Shown: piece after piece, positions 35,063-44,120 of the stretch
Layout: every line of letters starts with the position of its first letter
Position numbering within the stretch: the first letter of the stretch is position 1
Assembly: GCA_030426665.1 (NCBI GenBank)
Contig: JAUHYD010000008.1
Location: forward strand, 124,001-188,000
Reading direction: 5' to 3'
DNA length: 64,000 nt
From: Bacteroidia bacterium
GTDB taxonomy: Bacteria; Bacteroidota; Bacteroidia; Chitinophagales; Chitinophagaceae
Position numbers and translations under genes: made by a program
The notes under the pieces: model-generated
Seen by the model: only the letters and a program-made list of their open reading frames with translations
Databases searched by the model: none
What the model was told of the DNA's origin: nothing

Positions 35063-35899
35063 ATGGCACCTGATTTGCCTACATTTTATAAGCGTACCGG
35101 CAGTGCTATTGTATTTGCTGCCGTGATGCTGACCGGTTTGCTGTGGGACAACCCATGGGCTTTCCTTGCACTTACCTGTATTATTAATGCCCTATGTCTG
35201 AATGAGTTTTTCCGGCTATTGCTTAAGTTGTTTCCGGAAGCTCATCAACCGAAATGGATAAAAATAGCGTTACAAGTTGTTTCCCTTTTCCTGATATTAC
35301 TGTTTTCAGTGCACGGTAATAAGCAGTTTGAATCTGTTTTGTGGACCATATTTAAGGCGCTCCCAATCCTATGCCCTATAATGCTACTATGTGCGGCGCT
35401 TCCGAAAAAGAATGCGTTACAGTCTGTACTCCTGATGAGTGGCGGACTGTTTTATATTTCCGCGCCCATGCTGCTGCTCAACAATATGCGGATCCATGAC
35501 TTCTTATTGCCAATTGTCTTAATTGTAATGATATGGATTAATGACACTATGGCATATATAGTTGGTTCTTTTATCGGCAAAACGCAGATGTCCGTTATTT
35601 CTCCTAAAAAAACATGGGAAGGAACCGGAGGCGGAGCGTTGCTCACAATAGTTGCCGCAGTTATTTACGGGTATTTTTCGCATACCTATTCACTCATCGA
35701 TTGGTTGTTTCTGGCACTACTTACGGCTGTTGCCGGCACACTCGGCGACCTATTTGAATCAAAGCTGAAACGAATGGCCGGCGTAAAAGACTCCGGCAAC
35801 ATAATGCCGGGTCACGGAGGTGCACTTGACCGTTTCGACTCTCTGCTGATAGCCGCACCGGTTGTATTCTTTTATGCAAGTGTGTTTATGGGGTATTAA
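35063..35899 (+). CDS. cdsA: Phosphatidate cytidylyltransferase (CDP-diglyceride synthase)
   Basis: Inner-membrane enzyme making CDP-diacylglycerol from phosphatidate and CTP, the entry point of phospholipid synthesis. The protein has 278 residues, normal length. About seven or eight hydrophobic helices are present. IWINDTMAYIVGSFIGKTQM is followed by SPKKTWEGTGGG. The CDS signature near the C-terminus is SKLKRMAGVKDSGN then IMPGHGGALDRFDSLL (about 233-262), which keeps the Lys, Asp, His and Asp-Arg residues. It lies 24 nt after dcd. A 222-nt AT-rich gap with no visible gene follows. Confidence 0.96.
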   Translation: MAPDLPTFYKRTGSAIVFAAVMLTGLLWDNPWAFLALTCIINALCLNEFFRLLLKLFPEAHQPKWIKIALQVVSLFLILLFSVHGNKQFESVLWTIFKALPILCPIMLLCAALPKKNALQSVLLMSGGLFYISAPMLLLNNMRIHDFLLPIVLIVMIWINDTMAYIVGSFIGKTQMSVISPKKTWEGTGGGALLTIVAAVIYGYFSHTYSLIDWLFLALLTAVAGTLGDLFESKLKRMAGVKDSGNIMPGHGGALDRFDSLLIAAPVVFFYASVFMGY

Positions 35900-36121
35900 A
35901 TATAAGTGTTAATAAATCTATAGTTATTGCTAAAAAATGGTCTTGAAGCAAAGTACGTTTTTAGAACTATAATAATCTGACATTGATAGAATGGATGTCC
36001 GATACGAGTATTTGTTAAGTTAATATAGCCGTACCTGTCGAGGCTGCTCGATCAAACGCGAAGAATTCAATTTAATAAATTATATTTTGCATTATTTTTG
36101 AACTAAATATTATCATATTAA

Positions 36122-37354
36122 ATGATCAGTTTTCAAAGAAATAAAGTTAGTGACGCAGCGTTTATTTTCATTATTATTGTTATTGGTTTGGCATTCCGGC
36201 GTTATGATATGTTCATCAATCCGCAACTATACGCTGAAGATGGTGTGATTTTCTTACAACAGTTTTACGAAAAAGGTTTAGCTACATTTATTACTCCGTA
36301 TGCAGGTTACCTTCACACCATACAACGACTTATAGTTATATTTTGGGGGTGGTTGCACGTCAACCTGATATATATTCCCACACTCTATGCAGCGACTACT
36401 ATTCTCGTTATGTTCTTTATAGCATACCGGATATGGCAAACTACATTTTATTTGGGGTTAGTTAATAGAATAGCCTACGCTGTCTTTTTTGTTTTTGTTC
36501 CTACAAATTCAGATATATTCTTGAATATTACCAACCTGAATGGAATGTTATCGCTCTATCTGATAAACTTTTTATTTGTACGAAATGCTATTAGCGACTC
36601 AATAAAAAGTCATTCTATCATAGAATTAATAATTCTCTTTATTGTGTCCTTATCCGGGCCAACATCCATTTTTTTATGCCCTGTTATCGCCCTGATACTA
36701 TTTGTAGAAAGGAAAACACTAGCATATAAGAAAGTATTACCACTCGCAGTTATTTTTATATGTGGTGTACTACAACTTATAACCGTCAAATTCATAGATA
36801 CTGACATTTATCGGGGGGTAAATGAAGGAGCTACCGAACATTACCATACTCTCAAATTTTTTATAAAAAATGTAGCAGACTTAATGTATATACACTACGG
36901 TATTTGGCCGGATATGTCTCACAGAACAACTATGATTGTTTTCCTGATTGCATTTATGATAATATTAGCTCTTGTCATTAAATCTTACCGCTCAATAAAA
37001 AACACCGATAAGTATGTTATTGCTTCGGTTATAGGTCTTTATTTTGCAAGTGTTATTGTTGCTTACTGGCCTGATGAAAGTTATATTTATGCGTTACGCA
37101 ATGCATCGAGGTACTTCATTGTTCCTTATACCTGCATAGGCTGGGTATTTATTTTGGCTGTAGATAAAAAACTCAAAAAAGAACATATAGCCTTATATCT
37201 GCTGTTTTTTACGTTACATACAAAGTATATTAAGTTCGAGCTTCCCGATAAACGATGGAAAGAACAAATAATGGAATATAGAAAAGGTAACAGAGATATT
37301 ATTGAAATTAACCCTGAAGGCTGGCACTTCAGGTTACCTGAACGAAAAAAATGA
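36122..37354 (+). CDS. Polytopic membrane protein, GT-C-like
   Basis: A protein of 410 residues with about ten hydrophobic helices. After the first helix comes NPQLYAEDGVIFLQQFYEKG (about 32-51), an acidic periplasmic loop like the one that carries the catalytic acid in GT-C glycosyltransferases. The loop YALRNASRYFIVPYTC lies near residue 325, and a soluble charged tail follows (about 355-410). I know similar unnamed membrane proteins in surface-polysaccharide loci but cannot give a substrate. It precedes a broken paralog and two sugar-nucleotide epimerase genes, which supports a role in surface glycan assembly. Codons are more A/T-rich than in its neighbours. It might instead be a polymerase or flippase. 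Confidence 0.6.
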   Translation: MISFQRNKVSDAAFIFIIIVIGLAFRRYDMFINPQLYAEDGVIFLQQFYEKGLATFITPYAGYLHTIQRLIVIFWGWLHVNLIYIPTLYAATTILVMFFIAYRIWQTTFYLGLVNRIAYAVFFVFVPTNSDIFLNITNLNGMLSLYLINFLFVRNAISDSIKSHSIIELIILFIVSLSGPTSIFLCPVIALILFVERKTLAYKKVLPLAVIFICGVLQLITVKFIDTDIYRGVNEGATEHYHTLKFFIKNVADLMYIHYGIWPDMSHRTTMIVFLIAFMIILALVIKSYRSIKNTDKYVIASVIGLYFASVIVAYWPDESYIYALRNASRYFIVPYTCIGWVFILAVDKKLKKEHIALYLLFFTLHTKYIKFELPDKRWKEQIMEYRKGNRDIIEINPEGWHFRLPERKK

Positions 37355-37384
37355 TATAAAAAAGTTATTACTTTTGACAAAAAA

Positions 37385-37794
37385 GTGAATAAACTGTCAC
37401 AAACAGAAGTTTTCTTCCTTTGTCTGGGTGGTTTCATTTTTGCTTCATTGGGGGTAATGTCAATTTTCAGAGGCAACCTTCCCATACAGGGGCTTATTCT
37501 AGTCGGTACTTTATCAACTCCCACGTTCTGGTAGCAGTAACATTTACTCTGTTTCTCATATGGCAAGAGAAACAGGGCATTAATGTCAAACTTATCACAA
37601 TAGGGACAGTCCTTTCTGTCTTCTTCTTTGTTCGAAACTCAAACGAAGGGAAACAGGGATTTGAGGATTTTTACATTAATACCGCACATCAAGAGTTTGA
37701 CTACCCAAATAAAGAGCATGCAAAAAGTGTTACAGACAAGTCTTGTAACCTAAAGATATATTGCATTGAAGAAGAAAAAAGGAAAATAAAATAA
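37385..37794 (+). pseudogene. Frameshifted C-terminal remnant of a second GT-C-like membrane protein
   Basis: Two frames share one protein. From GTG at 37385 the frame reads NKLSQTEVFFLCLGGFIFAS...RGNLPIQ and then stops at TAG near 37534. The next frame carries GAYSSRYFINSHVLVAV and continues to a TAA at 37794. Adding one base near the G-run at 37489-37492 (or 37450-37454) joins them as RGNLPIQGAYSSRYFINS. That junction matches the ALRNASRYFIV loop of the gene before it, so this is the C-terminal part of a paralog. The N-terminal half is also absent. It could alternatively be a sequencing error in a homopolymer. Confidence 0.6.
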
Positions 37795-37797
37795 TTG

Positions 37798-37805
37798 TAG
37801 CTTTG
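37798..37805 (+). promoter_or_regulatory. Putative -7 box (TAGCTTTG) of the epimerase cluster
   Basis: A perfect TAnnTTTG lies 16 nt before the ATG at 37822 and 3 nt after the stop of the pseudogene. No TTG was found at 17-23 nt upstream. Confidence 0.45.
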
Positions 37806-37821
37806 CCCACACTTATTAAAA

Positions 37822-38898
37822 ATGAATAGCAATTTTTCTATATTAATCACCGGCGGCTGTGGCTTTGTAGGCTCCAATCTGGCATTGATGCTCAAGAACA
37901 AATACCCTACTTACCACATTGTAGTATTAGACAACCTGAAGCGCAGGGGCTCTGAACTGAATATACCCAAACTGAAAATTGCAGGTATAGAATTCATCCA
38001 TGGCGACATCCGTAACCGGGAAGACCTGGATCTGGAACAGAAATTCGATTATATAATTGATGCGGCTGCAGAACCATCTGTAATGGCTGGCATGGGTGCC
38101 GCTCTCAGTTATGTAATTAATACCAACCTGACCGGAACAATCAATACACTGGAGCTGGCTGCACGTAGCGGTGCAAAGTTTATATTTCTATCTACCAGCC
38201 GCGTTTACCCCATTTCCTATCTGGAACAGATAAAATATACCGAAGGTGCTACCCGTTTTGAACTATCAGAGGAGCAAACACTACCGGGAATGAGTGTAAG
38301 GGGTATTGCCGAAAACTTTCCGTTGGACAAAGCCCGCTCTGTATATGGCAGCACAAAGCTTGCATCAGAGCTGATGATTGAAGAGTTCAGGGAGTTCTTT
38401 GATGTAGATTATGTTATTAATCGCTGTGGCGTAATAGCAGGTCCCCACCAGATGGGCAAGGTAGACCAGGGAGTTATTACTCTGTGGGTTGCCCGCCACT
38501 TCTGGGGTAAGGACGTTGCTTATTTTGGATACGGTGGTACGGGCAAGCAGGTAAGGGATGCCCTGCACATATTCGACTTATTTGATTTGGTAGATTATGA
38601 ACTGCACAACTTTGAAAAGGTAAGCGGCTGCACCCTGAATGCAGGTGGTGGGCAAGCGTCCAGTGTGTCGTTGCAAGAGCTGACGGCAATATGTGCAGAA
38701 GTAACCGGAAATACCGTGAACGCAACGCCGGTATTAGAAAACCGCAGAGGCGACATACCGCTATACATTACAGACAATACAAAAATAACCGCACAGACTG
38801 GCTGGGCGCCCAAACGCAACGTGAGGGACATTGTAACAGACACTTATAATTGGATACACAAAAACGAAAAAGAACTAAAACCCATATTAAACGCTTAA
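37822..38898 (+). CDS. Extended-SDR NAD-dependent epimerase/dehydratase (CDP-sugar epimerase type)
   Basis: Sugar-nucleotide epimerase or dehydratase of 358 residues. The NAD-binding motif is TGGCGFVGSN (about 10-19), and an acidic residue follows in VVLDNLKRRG. HGDIRNREDL and the loop DAAAEPSVMAGM come next. The catalytic Tyr-Lys pair is in VYGSTK (Y about 175, K about 179). NRCGVIAGPHQMG and GTGKQVRDALHIFDLFDL follow. The overall pattern is that of CDP-paratose 2-epimerase relatives. The next gene, 3 nt downstream, encodes a second member of the same superfamily, and a glycosyltransferase gene follows. The exact substrate cannot be fixed. A role in making an unusual surface sugar is inferred from the context. 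Confidence 0.8.
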   Translation: MNSNFSILITGGCGFVGSNLALMLKNKYPTYHIVVLDNLKRRGSELNIPKLKIAGIEFIHGDIRNREDLDLEQKFDYIIDAAAEPSVMAGMGAALSYVINTNLTGTINTLELAARSGAKFIFLSTSRVYPISYLEQIKYTEGATRFELSEEQTLPGMSVRGIAENFPLDKARSVYGSTKLASELMIEEFREFFDVDYVINRCGVIAGPHQMGKVDQGVITLWVARHFWGKDVAYFGYGGTGKQVRDALHIFDLFDLVDYELHNFEKVSGCTLNAGGGQASSVSLQELTAICAEVTGNTVNATPVLENRRGDIPLYITDNTKITAQTGWAPKRNVRDIVTDTYNWIHKNEKELKPILNA

Positions 38899-38901
38899 AC
38901 A

Positions 38902-39975
38902 ATGAATATAGCAGTAGTAAGTGGCTCTAACGGGCTTATCGGTAGTGAAAGTGTTAGTTTTCTTGCCGACAAAATGGACCTCGTAATAGGTATCGACAAT
39001 GACCAGAGAGCATATTTCTTTGGCCCGTCTGCATCTACAAAGTGGAACAGAGAAGTACTTGAAAATAAGTACAGCAACTACAAAGCATATACGCACGATA
39101 TACGCGATTACAGCAGCCTGGAAACTATATTCAAAGAATATGGCAACGACATAAAAATAGTGGTGCATACCGCGGCACAACCTAGCCATGACTGGGCTGC
39201 CAAAGAACCAATCACCGACTTTACCATCAATGCTAACGGAACACTCAATTTCCTTGAGCTTACCCGACTGCACTGCCCTAAGGCCGTATTCATCTTCACC
39301 TCTACCAATAAGGTTTATGGTGATACACCAAACTTCCTGCCATTGGTTGAGCTGGAAAAACGCTGGGAAATTGATGAGTCACACGCGTACTACAAAGAAG
39401 GTATTGACGAAAGCATGAGTATAGATAACTCCAAACACTCGGTATTCGGCGCATCTAAGGTAGCGGCTGATGTCATGGTACAGGAGTATGGCAAATATTT
39501 CGACATGAATACTGCTGTCTTTCGTGGGGGCTGCCTTACCGGCCCGCAACATTCAGGAGCGCAGCTACATGGTTTTCTGTCTTACCTCATGAAGTGTGCT
39601 ATCACCGGCGACCACTATACTATTTTCGGATACAAGGGTAAGCAGGTGCGTGACAACATTCATGCATGGGACCTCGTAAATATGTTCTGGCACTTCTACC
39701 AAAATCCGCAGCCGGGTGGTCAGGTGTATAATGCCGGCGGAAGTCGCTTCGCTAACTGCTCCATGCTGGAAGCGATAGATATATGCGAAATGATTACCGG
39801 AAACAAAATGAACTTCAGCTATACCGACGATAACCGCTCCGGCGACCATATCTGGTATATATCAGACGTATCAAAGTTCAAGCAACATTACCCGGGATGG
39901 GCGTATAAGTATGACTTGCAAACAACCATGCAACAGATATTTGAGAATATGAAAAGCAGGGTTCAAGGAAAATAA
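38902..39975 (+). CDS. Extended-SDR epimerase of CDP-paratose 2-epimerase type
   Basis: A protein of 357 residues. The NAD motif is [10 protein letters not shown] (about 7-16). The segment [17 protein letters not shown] is typical of CDP-paratose/tyvelose 2-epimerase relatives, and [13 protein letters not shown] follows. At the place of the YxxxK pair the sequence is SVFGASK: the Lys is kept and the Tyr is Phe. I recall this change in other members of the subfamily, so it may be normal. The C-terminal part has [17 protein letters not shown]. It lies 3 nt after the first epimerase gene and 49 nt before the GT2 gene, so all three are likely one operon. The product sugar is not known. Confidence 0.82.
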   Translation: MNIAVVSGSNGLIGSESVSFLADKMDLVIGIDNDQRAYFFGPSASTKWNREVLENKYSNYKAYTHDIRDYSSLETIFKEYGNDIKIVVHTAAQPSHDWAAKEPITDFTINANGTLNFLELTRLHCPKAVFIFTSTNKVYGDTPNFLPLVELEKRWEIDESHAYYKEGIDESMSIDNSKHSVFGASKVAADVMVQEYGKYFDMNTAVFRGGCLTGPQHSGAQLHGFLSYLMKCAITGDHYTIFGYKGKQVRDNIHAWDLVNMFWHFYQNPQPGGQVYNAGGSRFANCSMLEAIDICEMITGNKMNFSYTDDNRSGDHIWYISDVSKFKQHYPGWAYKYDLQTTMQQIFENMKSRVQGK

Positions 39976-40024
39976 TAGTACGACCCACTGCCCTTATTAA
40001 TCTATTAACCCTCGCAAAAACAAA

Positions 40025-40765
40025 ATGAAACTAAGCGTAGTTATACCGGCATACAACGAGGCATTAAACCTGCCGGAGACGTTAAATGCGTTTCACGAAG
40101 AGTTGCGCGACAACAAAATTGAACACGAACTACTGGTTATCAATGACAACTCCAAGGACAACACTATTGAAGTAATAACGGAGTTGCAGAAAAACATGCC
40201 GGAGTTAGTTACGATATTCAATCCGCCACCCCACAATGGCTTTGGCTACGCTATCCGCAAGGGTCTGGAGAACTTCTCCGGCGATGCTGTAGCCATTGTA
40301 ATGGGTGACCTGTCTGATGACCCCAAAGACTTGGTGAAGTTTTATAACACTATGCTGGAGAAAAATGTCGACTGCGTTTTTGGTGACCGGTGGGGCAAGG
40401 GAGGAAAAGTTATTGACTATCCCCGAAAGAAACTTTTCCTGAACCGCTTTGTGAACCGGATGATAAGCATAGTATTCAGGATGCGTTACCGGGATACAAC
40501 CAATGCTTTCAAGCTGTATTCACGCAGGGCAATGGAAGGCCTCAAGCCATTTATGTCTCCACACTTCAACCTCACAGTAGAGCTGCCTTTAAAAGCTATA
40601 GTAAGAGGCTACAGTTTTGCTGTAGTTCCTAACTCATGGCGAAACCGCAAACACGGCACCTCAAACCTGAAAATTCGCGAGATGGGAAGCCGCTATTTCT
40701 TCATTGTATTGTATTGCCTAATTGAAAAATTTTTCAGCAGGGGGGACTTTAAGAAAAAATGGTAA
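40025..40765 (+). CDS. GT2 glycosyltransferase (polyprenyl-phosphate sugar transferase type)
   Basis: A protein of 246 residues resembling dolichol-phosphate mannosyltransferase-type GT2 enzymes. The fold opens with LSVVIPAYNEALNLPETL, then LLVINDNSKDNT with the acidic nucleotide-binding residue. The DxD-like motif is GDLSDDP (about 98-104), and FGDRWGKGG follows. A late RYRDTTNAFKLYSR segment is typical of the polyprenyl-phosphate transferases. There is no transmembrane pair at the C-terminus. It probably attaches a sugar to a lipid carrier at the inner membrane. It is the last gene of the epimerase cluster. Confidence 0.85.
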   Translation: MKLSVVIPAYNEALNLPETLNAFHEELRDNKIEHELLVINDNSKDNTIEVITELQKNMPELVTIFNPPPHNGFGYAIRKGLENFSGDAVAIVMGDLSDDPKDLVKFYNTMLEKNVDCVFGDRWGKGGKVIDYPRKKLFLNRFVNRMISIVFRMRYRDTTNAFKLYSRRAMEGLKPFMSPHFNLTVELPLKAIVRGYSFAVVPNSWRNRKHGTSNLKIREMGSRYFFIVLYCLIEKFFSRGDFKKKW

Positions 40766-40860
40766 AAAAGCAAGCAAAACAAATTTCTTTTGTTTGTATG
40801 TAGATTTTCATTTAAATTGCAGGTTACAACAGTATTTTTCAAACTAAAAAAACCAAAAAA

Positions 40861-41988
40861 ATGAACTTTAAATCTATTCTTTTCTGTGCTGCTGCATCGT
40901 TGATGGCAGGCAGCGCATTTGGTCAATCTTTCGTGTCTACGGGCGGCGAAAAGCATGTACTTCTTGAAGAAGGTACAGGTACTTGGTGCGGATATTGTCC
41001 TGATGGCGCACAAAGAATACAGCAGGTCATTGAACCTACCTATCCTAAGTGTGTGATTGCATCATTTCACAATGGTGACCCTATGCAACTTGCAGGCGAT
41101 CCGTTTAACTCAGCATTTATCACAGGTTTCCCGGGCGGTACCGTTGATAGAGTTCCTTACAGCGGAAGCATGAATATCAATAGAGGTGCCTGGTCTTCTG
41201 CAGTTGGTATGCAGGAGTCAGTTACTCCTAACTTCGACGTAAATATGGTTTGTACATACGATACATCTACCAGATTGTTGACAATGAATATTACCGGTAA
41301 GGCAGCTGCTGCAGTTACAGGAAATTACAGAATCAATGCATACGTTATTGAAGATAGTGTTTCGAGTGCGGCAAGTTCTTACCAGCAACATAGCTACATG
41401 AACACAAGTTCGGGTTCATGGTTTATGGGAGAGGGAAGCATATTGTCCGCTTCTATATATTCTCACATGAGTGTTGTTAGAAAAGTTATGGCGGCTTCAG
41501 GTTCTATTTGGGGAGATACTGCATTCTCAGGTTCAACTGCAATCGGAGATTCTGTAACCAAAACATATACATATACGATCCCTACAGCTTACAACCCAAA
41601 ATTCTGTAAAGTTGTAGGAATAGTACAGTCATATGGTACTACTACCAGCACAAGACCAATCGACAATGTCGCTGAAGCTGATGTTGCTACTATGCTATCT
41701 GAAATACCAACTTCATTGCCTACTGTAACAAAAATGACTAATGTTGAGTTGTTCCCTAACCCGGCATCAAACTACATCAATGTTAGAGGTCGTCTGAGTG
41801 CTTCTTCAGCTGTTACAATTACTATCACCAACGCTGTAGGACAAGTGGTAGCTACTGAAAACTATGCTGCTGGTAGCACAATGTTCTCAAACAACATCTC
41901 TTTGAGTAACATGTCTAACGGAATTTACTTCATGAATATTTCTAACGAAGAAATAAACATCACGAAGAAGTTCGTTGTAAATAAATAA
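40861..41988 (+). CDS. Omp28-type thioredoxin-fold protein with T9SS sorting domain
   Basis: Exported protein of 375 residues. The signal peptide is about 1-21 (ending SAFG). An Omp28-like thioredoxin fold follows (about 28-270), with a CxxC at Cys43 and Cys46 (TGTWCGYCPDG), then ASFHNGDPMQLAGDPFNS and FPGGTVDR. The last 80 residues are a T9SS type A sorting domain: VELFPNPASNYINVRG, then VTITITNAVGQVVATE and LSNMSNGIYFMNIS. The CxxC may allow a redox or disulfide role outside the cell, although this is not proven for Omp28 proteins. The gene has its own terminator. T-ending codons are frequent, hinting at high expression. Confidence 0.88.
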   Translation: MNFKSILFCAAASLMAGSAFGQSFVSTGGEKHVLLEEGTGTWCGYCPDGAQRIQQVIEPTYPKCVIASFHNGDPMQLAGDPFNSAFITGFPGGTVDRVPYSGSMNINRGAWSSAVGMQESVTPNFDVNMVCTYDTSTRLLTMNITGKAAAAVTGNYRINAYVIEDSVSSAASSYQQHSYMNTSSGSWFMGEGSILSASIYSHMSVVRKVMAASGSIWGDTAFSGSTAIGDSVTKTYTYTIPTAYNPKFCKVVGIVQSYGTTTSTRPIDNVAEADVATMLSEIPTSLPTVTKMTNVELFPNPASNYINVRGRLSASSAVTITITNAVGQVVATENYAAGSTMFSNNISLSNMSNGIYFMNISNEEINITKKFVVNK

Positions 41989-42010
41989 TCAACCATTATA
42001 TAGGTATAGA

Positions 42011-42041
42011 AAAAGGAGTCCTGAACGGACTCCTTTTTTGT
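42011..42041 (+). terminator. Rho-independent terminator after the Omp28-type gene
   Basis: Stem AAAAGGAGTCC / GGACTCCTTTT (42011-42021 with 42027-42037) with a TGAAC loop runs into a T-run. It lies 22 nt after the stop. Confidence 0.85.
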
Positions 42042-42188
42042 TTTCATTTCTTAGGTAAGCCCTGTAGCAATCAGGTTTTGACTGCATTCAATAGTAATAT
42101 TGTATAGGTCGATAAGTATTTATGTCGGCTTTGACTGCCAATCTGAATTATAATTACCTAATTTTACCGGCATACTAATCTAGTACCG

Positions 42189-43316
42189 ATGATGGAGTTG
42201 CAAAATCTATATGAGCGGGCTATGCGCTTTGAATCTTTGAGCGCCGAAGAAGGTGTTTTTTTGTTTGAGCATGCGCCGCTAGCCGACTTGACGTACATAG
42301 CCAACGAACTGCGAAAGATTCAGGTGCCCCACGGCAAGGTGACTTGGATAATTGACCGTAATGTGAACACTACAAATGTTTGCATAGCCAACTGCAAGTT
42401 TTGCAACTTTTACCGCATTCCCGGCCATCCGGAATCTTATATTACCGACATAGAAACCTACAAACAAAAGATAGACGAAACGTTCAAGTACGGTGGTGAG
42501 CAACTGCTATTGCAGGGTGGACATCACCCCGACCTGGGGCTCGATTATTATGCCGACTTGTTCCGTGAGCTAAAAAAATTGTACCCTACCCTTAAGCTAC
42601 ATGCACTGGGGCCGCCCGAGATAGCCCATATCGCCAAAATAGGCAACCATACGCATCATCATGTACTGAAGACGCTTAAAGAGGCCGGGTTAGACAGCTT
42701 GCCCGGGGCAGGGGCCGAAATCCTCGACGACAGAGTACGTCGGCTGGTATCAAAAGGAAAATGTGGGGCGCAGGAATGGCTGGACGTCATGCACGAAGCG
42801 CACAAGCTGGACCTGACTACCAGTGCCACCATGATGTTCGGACACGTGGAGACCCTACAAGAGCGATTCGAACATTTGGTAAAACTCAGAGAGGTACAAG
42901 CAAAAAAACCGGAATCGGCAAAAGGCTTTCTGGCTTTTATCCCCTGGACGTTTCAAGACGTTGACACGTTACTGCAACGCATTCGCGGCACAAAGAACCT
43001 GACCACACCCGAAGAGTACATTCGTATGATTGCGCTCAGTCGTATTATGCTGCCCAACGTTAAGAACATACAAGCCTCATGGCTAACCGTAGGTAAGGAA
43101 ATAGGCCAGCTTTGCCTGCATGCAGGGGCAAACGACTTCGGCTCTATAATGATTGAGGAAAATGTAGTCAGTGCTGCCGGCGCGCCGCACAGGTTTACTT
43201 CTACGAGTATACAGGAGAGTATCAGAGAGGCTGGTTTTGAGCCACAATTGCGCAATCAGCAGTACGAATTCAGGGCTATGCCCGAAATGATGGAAGAGCA
43301 GGTAATAACGTATTGA
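42189..43316 (+). CDS. mqnC: Cyclic dehypoxanthinyl futalosine synthase (radical SAM)
   Basis: Radical SAM enzyme of the futalosine pathway for menaquinone, which cyclises dehypoxanthinyl futalosine. The protein has 375 residues, standard for MqnC. The cluster-binding CxxxCxxC is Cys65, Cys69, Cys72 (NVCIANCKFCNF). The SAM and substrate stretch LLQGGHHPDLGL follows, then LPGAGAEILDD, SATMMFGHVET and FLAFIPWTFQ. The alternatives MqnE and CofH have related folds, but the IDRNVNTTNVC and FIPWTFQ patterns favour MqnC. Other menaquinone genes are not in the window. It converges on the HAD gene with 9 nt between stops. Confidence 0.9.
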   Translation: MMELQNLYERAMRFESLSAEEGVFLFEHAPLADLTYIANELRKIQVPHGKVTWIIDRNVNTTNVCIANCKFCNFYRIPGHPESYITDIETYKQKIDETFKYGGEQLLLQGGHHPDLGLDYYADLFRELKKLYPTLKLHALGPPEIAHIAKIGNHTHHHVLKTLKEAGLDSLPGAGAEILDDRVRRLVSKGKCGAQEWLDVMHEAHKLDLTTSATMMFGHVETLQERFEHLVKLREVQAKKPESAKGFLAFIPWTFQDVDTLLQRIRGTKNLTTPEEYIRMIALSRIMLPNVKNIQASWLTVGKEIGQLCLHAGANDFGSIMIEENVVSAAGAPHRFTSTSIQESIREAGFEPQLRNQQYEFRAMPEMMEEQVITY

Positions 43317-43325
43317 TCGTTCCCG

Positions 43326-43961
43326 TTACTGCTTCGGCTTAAACACATCGTGCTCAATGGTCATGCCGTCCTTAAGGTAGATGGTTTGTATCCCCAGATC
43401 ATTGGCTGTGGCTATATGCTGAGGGCTATCGTCTATAAAAAGGGTTTCGCCTGCTACCAAGCCGTTGTCTTCCAACACACGCAAGAAAATCTCCGGCATT
43501 GGCTTCCTTAAACCTACTCTATGAGACAAATAAACTTTGTCGAAAAACACCCCAATATTCGGTATTCCGTGCTCCCGATGTAAAATTTGGTTAAACACCT
43601 CCTCATGTACCTCATTGGTGTTACTCAATAAGAACAAATCATAATGATTGCGCAACTGTTGCAGAATTTGCAATCTACGTACCGGAAAATTGAGTAACAT
43701 AGCATTCCAGGCGGCCAATACCTGAGCGTCTGTAATAGGAGAATCAGATGCTTGTTGCATGGTCTTAATAAATTCCCCACGACTCATTTGCCCGGTTTCC
43801 CACCGATCAAATATATCGGTTTGTCTTAGCTGCGAATATAAAACCCCGAAATTCCTGACACCCGCTGTCACAAAAGCCTGCTCGGTCAGGTTGTAGTCAA
43901 TATTTAACAAAACGCCACCCAAATCAAATATAATATGCTTAACACCTGTAATCATTTTCAT
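43326..43961 (-). CDS. HAD-superfamily (IA) phosphatase
   Basis: A HAD hydrolase of 211 residues from the ATG at 43961; an upstream in-frame start at 43985 adds eight. Motif I is IIFDLGGVLLNID, with the Asp nucleophile replacing the usual DxD by DxG (FDLGG). Motif II is LFLLSNTNE (Ser/Thr). Motif III has the Lys in HRVGLRKPMPEIF, and motif IV is TLFIDDSPQH. The change from DxD to DxG is common in IA members annotated as phosphatases or epoxide-hydrolase-like proteins, so activity cannot be assumed. The cap domain is of the alpha type (about 18-85). The substrate is unknown. Confidence 0.85.
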   Translation of the reverse strand: MKMITGVKHIIFDLGGVLLNIDYNLTEQAFVTAGVRNFGVLYSQLRQTDIFDRWETGQMSRGEFIKTMQQASDSPITDAQVLAAWNAMLLNFPVRRLQILQQLRNHYDLFLLSNTNEVHEEVFNQILHREHGIPNIGVFFDKVYLSHRVGLRKPMPEIFLRVLEDNGLVAGETLFIDDSPQHIATANDLGIQTIYLKDGMTIEHDVFKPKQ

Positions 43962-44043
43962 GTTTTTATGAAGCCTGCCCGGCACCTTTTATTACGCAAA
44001 AGCCATGGGCGTTGAAAACTATTATCTAAAGAAAATGTAAAAG

Positions 44044-44077
44044 TTGAGTTTTATGTGTATAGTTTTTGTTAATTTTG
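44044..44077 (+). promoter_or_regulatory. Promoter of the 655-residue T9SS cargo gene
   Basis: TTG at 44044-44046, a 23-nt spacer, and a perfect TAATTTTG at 44070-44077. The ATG at 44121 is 43 nt further on, leaving a short A-rich leader. Confidence 0.6.
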
Positions 44078-44120
44078 TTTTCTCTGTTTTGTAATAATCT
44101 TTCAAATCAAAAAAAAAACA

